Positions 4,336 to 8,671 of a stretch of DNA of 8,671 bases are shown one piece after another. The position numbers and the translations under genes were made by a program. The notes under the pieces were generated by a model, which ran no database searches, was not told the origin of the DNA, and saw only the letters and a program-made list of their open reading frames with translations. Numbering within the stretch: position 1 is the first letter of the stretch; each line of letters begins with the position of its first letter. Origin of the DNA: DATFLK01 sp035267815 (GTDB taxonomy: Bacteria > Pseudomonadota > Zetaproteobacteria > Mariprofundales > Mariprofundaceae); NCBI GenBank assembly GCA_035267815.1, contig DATFLK010000118.1:1-8671 (forward strand), given 5' to 3'.

Positions 4336-5468
4336 TCCGTCAGCGGCGCGACCTTGCAGATGTGCGCCGCATGGTGGTCAAGATCGGCAGTTCGCTGCTG
4401 GCCGATCCCGAGGGTGGTGTTCGCCAGGCCGAGGTGGAGCGTTTCGCCGCCGAGATTGCCGCCCTGCACAAGCGCGGCATTGAGGTGGCCATCGTTTCCT
4501 CGGGTGCCGTGGCGCTCGGCTGTGTTCATCTGGGCTGGGTCGGCCGGAAACTCTCCGTGCACGAGAAGCAGGCGGCGGCCGCGATCGGCCAGCCGGCACT
4601 GATGCACGCCTACAGCCAGGCCTTCGCCGAGCATGGCCTGAAGGTGGCGCAGATGCTGCTGACCAAGGACGACCTGCGTCACCGCCGGCGTTACCTGAAC
4701 GCCAGCAACACCAGCGAGACGCTCTTCGATGCCGGTATCGTGCCGATCGTCAACGAGAACGACACCGTCGTCGTGCAGGAGATCAAGTTCGGCGACAACG
4801 ACAACCTTGCTGCGCTGGTGGGGCTGATGATCGATGCCGGGCTGCTGGCGGTACTGACCGATGTGGAGGGGCTTTTTACCCGCAATCCGGCCATCTGCGC
4901 GGATGCCGAACGCATCGGACTGGTTAGGTCCATCACGCCGGAGATCATGGAGATGGCCGGTGACGAGGGTAGCGACTTTGGTACCGGCGGTATGGCCAGC
5001 AAGCTGAGAGCCGCCAGTATTGCTACGCGGGGCGGTGTCGCCACGGCTATTCTGAGCGGTCATGCGCATGGCGTGCTGGCGAAGCTGCTGGCCGGCGAGG
5101 AGATCGGTACGCTTTTCGCCTGCGGGGTGGATCGTCAGACGCGGCGCCAGCACTGGATTGCCGAGGTGCTGACGGTCAGCGGTCGTATCCGCATCGATGC
5201 CGGTGCCGCCCGCGCCATCGTCTCGCAGGGGGGCAGTCTGCTGCCGGTCGGCGTCACGGCGGTGGAGGGCGGATTCGACAAGGGCGAGTGTGTCGAGATC
5301 ATCGACGATGCCGGTCGTCTCGTGGCTCGCGGGCTGTGCAACTACAGCGCCGAGGAGATGCAGCGGCTGATCGGTGTCGCCAGCCACGAGATCGAGCAGG
5401 TGCTCGGCTACAGCGATTTCTCGTCGGTGGTGCACCGCGATAACTTGGCACTGATGAAAGAGGCTTGA
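4332..5468 (+). CDS. proB: Glutamate 5-kinase
   Basis: A 378-residue glutamate 5-kinase, which phosphorylates L-glutamate with ATP in the first step of proline synthesis. The amino acid kinase domain (about 10-260) shows VVKIGSSLL (15-23), IVSSGAVALG (54-63), FGDNDNLAALV (153-163) for glutamate/nucleotide binding and GTGGMASKL (217-225). The C-terminal part (about 280-360) is a PUA domain, as in E. coli ProB (367 residues). The ATG at 4332 overlaps the obgE stop as ATGA, indicating translational coupling. The enzyme is normally inhibited by proline, and nothing visible suggests that this one is not. The next gene, proA, takes the unstable product, glutamyl 5-phosphate, which suits their adjacent expression. 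Confidence 0.96.
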   Translation: MIRQRRDLADVRRMVVKIGSSLLADPEGGVRQAEVERFAAEIAALHKRGIEVAIVSSGAVALGCVHLGWVGRKLSVHEKQAAAAIGQPALMHAYSQAFAEHGLKVAQMLLTKDDLRHRRRYLNASNTSETLFDAGIVPIVNENDTVVVQEIKFGDNDNLAALVGLMIDAGLLAVLTDVEGLFTRNPAICADAERIGLVRSITPEIMEMAGDEGSDFGTGGMASKLRAASIATRGGVATAILSGHAHGVLAKLLAGEEIGTLFACGVDRQTRRQHWIAEVLTVSGRIRIDAGAARAIVSQGGSLLPVGVTAVEGGFDKGECVEIIDDAGRLVARGLCNYSAEEMQRLIGVASHEIEQVLGYSDFSSVVHRDNLALMKEA

Positions 5469-5474
5469 AGGAGG
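5468..5474 (+). promoter_or_regulatory. Ribosome binding site that decides the proA start
   Basis: AAGGAGG begins on the last base of the proB stop codon and lies five bases before the GTG at 5480. It falls downstream of the in-frame TTG at 5465, which overlaps the proB stop as TTGA. That makes the GTG the better start. Confidence 0.75.
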
Positions 5475-5479
5475 CGACG

Positions 5480-6748
5480 GTGGGGACGGATATCAATACG
5501 ATCATGAAGATGCTGGGCCGGCAGGCCCGCGAGGCGGCCGGCGGTATGCGCATGGCCGATACCGGGGCGAAGAACCGGGCGCTGACGACGGCTGCGACCA
5601 TCCTGCGACGCGAGGCCGGTGAGATCGCCGCCGCCAATGCGATGGATATGCAGGCGGCCGAGGAGCGGGGTCTGGATGCGGCACTGAAGGATCGCCTGCA
5701 GCTTGATGCCGATCGCATCGAGGCGATAGCCGAGGGGCTGGAACAGATCGCCGCCCTGCCCGACCCGGTCGGTGCGATCAGCGATCTCGTCTACCGTCCC
5801 TCCGGCATTCAGGTCGGGCGCATGCGTGTGCCGCTCGGCGTCATCGGCATCATCTACGAATCGCGCCCCAACGTGACCGCCGATGCCGCCGGCCTCTGCC
5901 TGAAGTCGGGCAACGCCGTGATTCTGCGCGGCGGTTCCGAGGCGATCCACTCCAACCGGGCGGTGGCGGCCTGTCTGCGTCGCGCCATCGTCGATGTCGG
6001 TTTGCCACAGGATGCGGTGCAGCTAGTGGATTCCACCGACCGAGCGCTGGTTGGCGAACTGATCAAGGCGGAGGATGATGTCGATGTCATCATTCCGCGC
6101 GGTGGCCGTTCACTGATCGAGCGCATCGCGGCCGAGGCACGTGTGCCGGTGATTAAGCATCTGGACGGCATCTGCCATGTCTATATCGATGCAGCGGCCG
6201 ATGCGGCGATGGCCTCGGCCATCGCATTGAATGCCAAGACCCACCGTTTCGGCGTCTGCAACGCCATGGAGACATTGCTGGTGCACGAGGCGAAGGCGGC
6301 CGAGGTGTTGCCGGGGATCGTCGATGCCCTGATCGACAAGGATGTGGAGGTGCGCGGCTGTGAAAAGACGCAGAAGCTCGCATCCGGACGTTCCGTCACG
6401 ACGGCCTCCGACGAGGATTGGGGCACGGAGTACCTCGGACCGACGCTCTCGATACGCGTCGTCGATTCGATCGAGACGGCGATGGCCCATATCGCCCGCT
6501 ACGGTTCCGGACATACGGAGAGCATCGTCACCAACGATTACGCTGCCGGGCAGCGCTTCCTGCGCCAGGTCGATTCGGCCTCGGTGATGTGGAACGCGAG
6601 CACCCGTTTTGCCGACGGTTTCGAGTATGGTCTGGGTGCCGAGATCGGCATCTCCACCGATCGCCTGCATGCCCGCGGACCGGTCGGCCTGGAGGGGCTG
6701 ACGACCCAGAAGTGGATCGTTCTAGGGCACGGCGAGGTGCGCACATAA
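5480..6748 (+). CDS. proA: Gamma-glutamyl phosphate reductase (glutamate-5-semialdehyde dehydrogenase)
   Basis: A 422-residue ProA, which reduces glutamyl 5-phosphate with NADPH to glutamate semialdehyde, the second step of proline synthesis. It has the aldehyde dehydrogenase fold: YESRPNVTADAAGLCLKSGN (126-145), LRGGSEA, IPRGGRSLIERI in the middle, and the catalytic cysteine at C260 in THRFGVCNAMETLLVH. The C-terminal GAEIGISTDRLHARGPVGLE is the family's closing signature. Length is close to E. coli ProA (417). I prefer the GTG at 5480 over the in-frame TTG at 5465 because AAGGAGG sits five bases before the GTG. The ATG at 5504 is possible but lacks such a site. It lies 11 bases after proB and 8 before nadD. 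Confidence 0.95.
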   Translation: MGTDINTIMKMLGRQAREAAGGMRMADTGAKNRALTTAATILRREAGEIAAANAMDMQAAEERGLDAALKDRLQLDADRIEAIAEGLEQIAALPDPVGAISDLVYRPSGIQVGRMRVPLGVIGIIYESRPNVTADAAGLCLKSGNAVILRGGSEAIHSNRAVAACLRRAIVDVGLPQDAVQLVDSTDRALVGELIKAEDDVDVIIPRGGRSLIERIAAEARVPVIKHLDGICHVYIDAAADAAMASAIALNAKTHRFGVCNAMETLLVHEAKAAEVLPGIVDALIDKDVEVRGCEKTQKLASGRSVTTASDEDWGTEYLGPTLSIRVVDSIETAMAHIARYGSGHTESIVTNDYAAGQRFLRQVDSASVMWNASTRFADGFEYGLGAEIGISTDRLHARGPVGLEGLTTQKWIVLGHGEVRT

Positions 6749-6756
6749 CCGGCCCC

Positions 6757-7392
6757 ATGCATGGACAGGGGCTGCAGCCGGTGGGTCTGTTCGGCGGCAG
6801 CTTCGATCCGCCGCATATGGGCCATGTGGCGCTGGTTCATGCAGCGCTCGATCTGCTGCAGCTGCCCGAGCTGTGGGTTGTGCCCGTTGGTCTTCCGGTG
6901 CATCGGGAGCTCTCCGGTCGGGCGGATGGTGCGCGCCGGCTTGCATGGATGCGGCGCATCTTCAGCGACGAGCCGTACGTGGTCGTGCAGGATTGGGAGG
7001 TGCGCGCGCCCGAACCGACGCCGACGATCGATACGCTGCGGCGTATCCGCCGCGAGATACCGCATCTCCGTCCGGTGCTTCTGCTGGGCAGCGATGCTTT
7101 TGCCGGGATCGAAAGCTGGATCAGCTACCCCGACCATATCGAGCTGTGCGACGTAGCGGTCTTCTCGCGCGCTGGAGAACCTCCGCTTGCCTCACATCAT
7201 GGCTGGCAACCTGTTAAGATTGATGCATGGCGAAGTTCGGCCGGCAGCGGTCGGCTGCTGCAGGTGGCGCCGACGCTGCCCGAGATCTCCGCCACCGAGC
7301 TGCGAGACCGGGCGGTCGCCGGCAAGTCGCTGGCAAAGTGGGTGCCGGAGTGTGTCCGGCAGGATGTCGAACGGGCCTACACCGGGTCGTGA
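6757..7392 (+). CDS. nadD: Nicotinate-nucleotide adenylyltransferase
   Basis: A 211-residue NadD, which joins nicotinate mononucleotide and ATP to give deamido-NAD in the shared route to NAD. The nucleotidyltransferase loop GGSFDPPHMGH (13-23) contains the HxGH motif, and ISATELR (177-183) is the C-terminal ATP-binding signature; PTIDTLRRIR and LLLGSDAF lie between them as usual. Length matches E. coli (213). The frame is open upstream into proA, but that part is a shadow. The ATG at 6757 has a poor ribosome binding site. A GTG at 6781, with AGGGG nine bases before it, would start the protein directly at the conserved (V/M)GLFGGSFDP and is a real alternative. nadD next to rsfS and rlmH is a very common arrangement. 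Confidence 0.93.
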   Translation: MHGQGLQPVGLFGGSFDPPHMGHVALVHAALDLLQLPELWVVPVGLPVHRELSGRADGARRLAWMRRIFSDEPYVVVQDWEVRAPEPTPTIDTLRRIRREIPHLRPVLLLGSDAFAGIESWISYPDHIELCDVAVFSRAGEPPLASHHGWQPVKIDAWRSSAGSGRLLQVAPTLPEISATELRDRAVAGKSLAKWVPECVRQDVERAYTGS

Positions 7393-7402
7393 AGGGAGAG
7401 AT

Positions 7403-7768
7403 ATGTATACGACAGAAGCATTGACTCAGGATGTCATGGAGGCGATCGAGGACAAGAAGGGGCTCGATCCGGTGGTCATCGATGTACGCGGCCGAAGTGC
7501 CGTGACCGACCGTTTCGTGTTGGCCTCGGGACGAACCGACCGGCAGTTGAAGGCGATGGCCCAAGCGGTTAGCGAGGTGGCGCACCGGCACGGCATGCCG
7601 GCACATATCGAGGGGCAGGGCGCGGCCGAGTGGCTGTTGGTCGATCTCGGTGATGTGGTGGTACATCTGTTCCTGCCGGAGATTCGCGAAACCTTCCAGT
7701 TCGAGCGCCTCTGGGGCGGACCGTCGGGCGAGGCGAAGGCGGCGGTGAACGACGACAGCGATTCGTGA
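7403..7768 (+). CDS. rsfS: Ribosomal silencing factor RsfS (Iojap family)
   Basis: A 121-residue RsfS, which binds L14 on the 50S subunit and blocks joining to the 30S subunit, reducing translation in stationary phase or starvation. Family landmarks include AIEDKKGLDPVVIDVRG (13-29), VTDRFVLASGRTDRQLKAMA, HIEGQGAAEWLLVDLGDVVV and HLFLPEIRETFQFERLWGG at the C-terminal side. Length is typical (E. coli 105) with a short acidic tail. The ATG at 7403 is chosen because AAGGGAGAG (7392-7400), overlapping the nadD stop, gives a good Shine-Dalgarno and homologues start here; the frame's earlier ATG at 7187 lies inside nadD. The stop overlaps rlmH. Confidence 0.95.
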   Translation: MYTTEALTQDVMEAIEDKKGLDPVVIDVRGRSAVTDRFVLASGRTDRQLKAMAQAVSEVAHRHGMPAHIEGQGAAEWLLVDLGDVVVHLFLPEIRETFQFERLWGGPSGEAKAAVNDDSDS

Positions 7769-8214
7769 GGCTGCGGTTGCTGGTGGTGGGACGGGGCGCC
7801 GGTGAGCTGACGGCGTACGAAGCCCGTTTCATCAAGCGTTTGAAACCATTTGCCGAAGTCGATGTGATCGAGCTTGCTGAGGGACGAGGCAAACAGGCAG
7901 CGCAGCGTAAACAGGAGGAGGCGAAGCAGATTCTGAATCGGGCCGAAAAAGGTTTCGTACTCTTCGACGAGCGTGGCAGGCCGCTGGCCAGCAGGGATTG
8001 GGCGGCATATCTGGAGCGTCTGGCCCCAAATGCGCAGTTCGATTTCGTGATCGGCGGCGCCGACGGTGTGGACGATTCGGTTCGACAGGCTGCCGGCATA
8101 TGCTGGAGCCTCTCGGCGCTGACGCTGCCGCACCAACTGGCACGGGTACTGGTGCTGGAGCAGCTCTACCGGGGCTTCACGATCATGCATGGCCACCCTT
8201 ATCATCGGGCGTGA
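7765..8214 (+). CDS. rlmH: 23S rRNA (pseudouridine1915-N3)-methyltransferase RlmH
   Basis: A 149-residue SPOUT methyltransferase that methylates pseudouridine 1915 in helix 69 of 23S rRNA, acting late, on assembled 70S ribosomes. Seen here are the IGGADG loop (96-101), part of the knotted SAM site, and the closing LEQLYRGFTIMHGHPYHR (131-148), nearly identical to the family consensus. E. coli RlmH has 155 residues. The start is GTG at 7765, overlapping the rsfS stop as GTGA, so translation is probably coupled; no strong Shine-Dalgarno is visible inside the rsfS end. The rsfS-rlmH pairing is widely conserved. Confidence 0.95.
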   Translation: MRLRLLVVGRGAGELTAYEARFIKRLKPFAEVDVIELAEGRGKQAAQRKQEEAKQILNRAEKGFVLFDERGRPLASRDWAAYLERLAPNAQFDFVIGGADGVDDSVRQAAGICWSLSALTLPHQLARVLVLEQLYRGFTIMHGHPYHRA

Positions 8215-8215
8215 G

Positions 8216-8671
8216 ATGAACATTCCTTTCATTAGAATCCTTCTATTCTCGGCTCTGCTACTGGCGCTTTCGACGCCCGCGGCGTGGGCCGGCAATCAGC
8301 ACATCAAGGCACAGATCAGGCAGGTGCAGCAGGAGCGGCTTCACCTGAAAGCGGTTCGCAAGCGTCTGGAGTCGCGTCTGGGGAAGCTGGGGCAGCAGCT
8401 TCACCGTCTCGATTCGGCGCTGGTCCGGGCCAGAAAAGAGGCGGTTGAGGCCGAAAAAGCGGTCAGGAAGACGGATGCCCGACTGGCCGACCTGACAGAC
8501 CGGCAGGGAGCATTGGAACGCCATATCAAGCGGCTCAAGCGCCGCATGGCGCAAGAGGCTGCCGCTGCCTATCAGCGCGACGGCCGACAGCCGGGGCTGG
8601 CCGATATCCTGCAAGGCGTCTCGATGGCGGCTATCCCCCACCACCAGTACATGGCGGCCCGCCTGATGGCG
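8216..8671 (+). CDS. EnvC-like murein hydrolase activator (partial, N-terminal 152 residues)
   Basis: The reading frame starts at the ATG of 8216, one base after the rlmH stop, and runs off the right edge with 152 codons seen. Residues 1-25 form a signal peptide (hydrophobic core ILLFSALLLALS, cleavage site likely after AWA25). Residues about 28-120 are a long charged coiled coil rich in Lys, Arg, Glu and Gln. The end, AAAAYQRDGRQPGLADILQG followed by HHQYMAARLM, matches the region after the coil in EnvC-type proteins. In those, a C-terminal LytM/M23 domain, not visible here, activates periplasmic amidases during division. The usual place of such genes after rlmH, often before a ctpA protease, supports the call. 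It could be another periplasmic coiled-coil protein if the M23 domain proves absent. Confidence 0.8.
   Translation, partial: MNIPFIRILLFSALLLALSTPAAWAGNQHIKAQIRQVQQERLHLKAVRKRLESRLGKLGQQLHRLDSALVRARKEAVEAEKAVRKTDARLADLTDRQGALERHIKRLKRRMAQEAAAAYQRDGRQPGLADILQGVSMAAIPHHQYMAARLMA

Noticed and set aside
4296..5435. 379-codon open frame on the minus strand opposite proB
   Set aside because: It is the antisense shadow of a clearly identified glutamate 5-kinase in GC-rich DNA, with a low-complexity His/Asp/Arg-rich product and no plausible ribosome binding site.
6110..6670. 186-codon minus-strand frame opposite proA, and similar frames elsewhere opposite obgE, nadD and rlmH
   Set aside because: All lie opposite well-supported genes and show composition expected of complementary GC-rich codons.
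1..8671. CRISPR arrays, insertion sequences, tRNA or rRNA genes, prophage or toxin-antitoxin modules
   Set aside because: No regularly spaced repeats, transposase, terminal inverted repeats, cloverleaf or rRNA-like stretch was seen; the window is continuous chromosomal housekeeping DNA.

Overview
The window is about 8.7 kb of GC-rich, densely coding bacterial chromosome with short spacers and many 4-base stop/start overlaps. It looks Gram-negative: the last gene encodes a signal peptide plus coiled coil of the EnvC/murein-hydrolase-activator type, ychJ and an Mth938-like gene are present, and L27 starts without the cleavable extension seen in Firmicutes. The order rplU-rpmA-obgE-proB-proA-nadD-rsfS-rlmH-envC-like fits deep or iron-oxidising proteobacteria (Zetaproteobacteria come to mind) as well as deltaproteobacterial relatives. 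That placement is an inference from memory of gene order, not a measured match.

Layout. 1-633 (minus) is the N-terminal part of a multi-pass DUF1614 membrane protein running off the left edge. It is divergent from a two-gene unit at 721-1652: a small two-helix membrane protein ending in a CxxCKK...CPEC module, then YchJ, with overlapping stop and start. Convergent to that pair, on the minus strand, is an Mth938-like (DUF498) protein at 1724-2068. The 302-base gap 2069-2370 carries a good sigma70-type promoter in front of three successive hairpins, the last a textbook Rho-independent terminator, and then the start region of rpmE. I read it as either a small RNA gene or an attenuated leader for the ribosomal protein operon.

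From 2371 to the right edge everything is on the plus strand. First comes rpmE-rplU-rpmA (L31, L21, L27), closed by a strong terminator at 3258-3280. Then obgE-proB-proA-nadD-rsfS-rlmH and the envC-like gene are packed nearly end to end. They combine late 50S assembly and quality control (ObgE, RsfS, RlmH, all acting on the large subunit whose proteins L31/L21/L27 are encoded just upstream) with the first two steps of proline synthesis (ProB, ProA), NAD synthesis (NadD) and cell-wall hydrolase control. Most genes are standard housekeeping. The less ordinary parts are the structured region upstream of rpmE and the small membrane CxxCKK protein coupled to YchJ.
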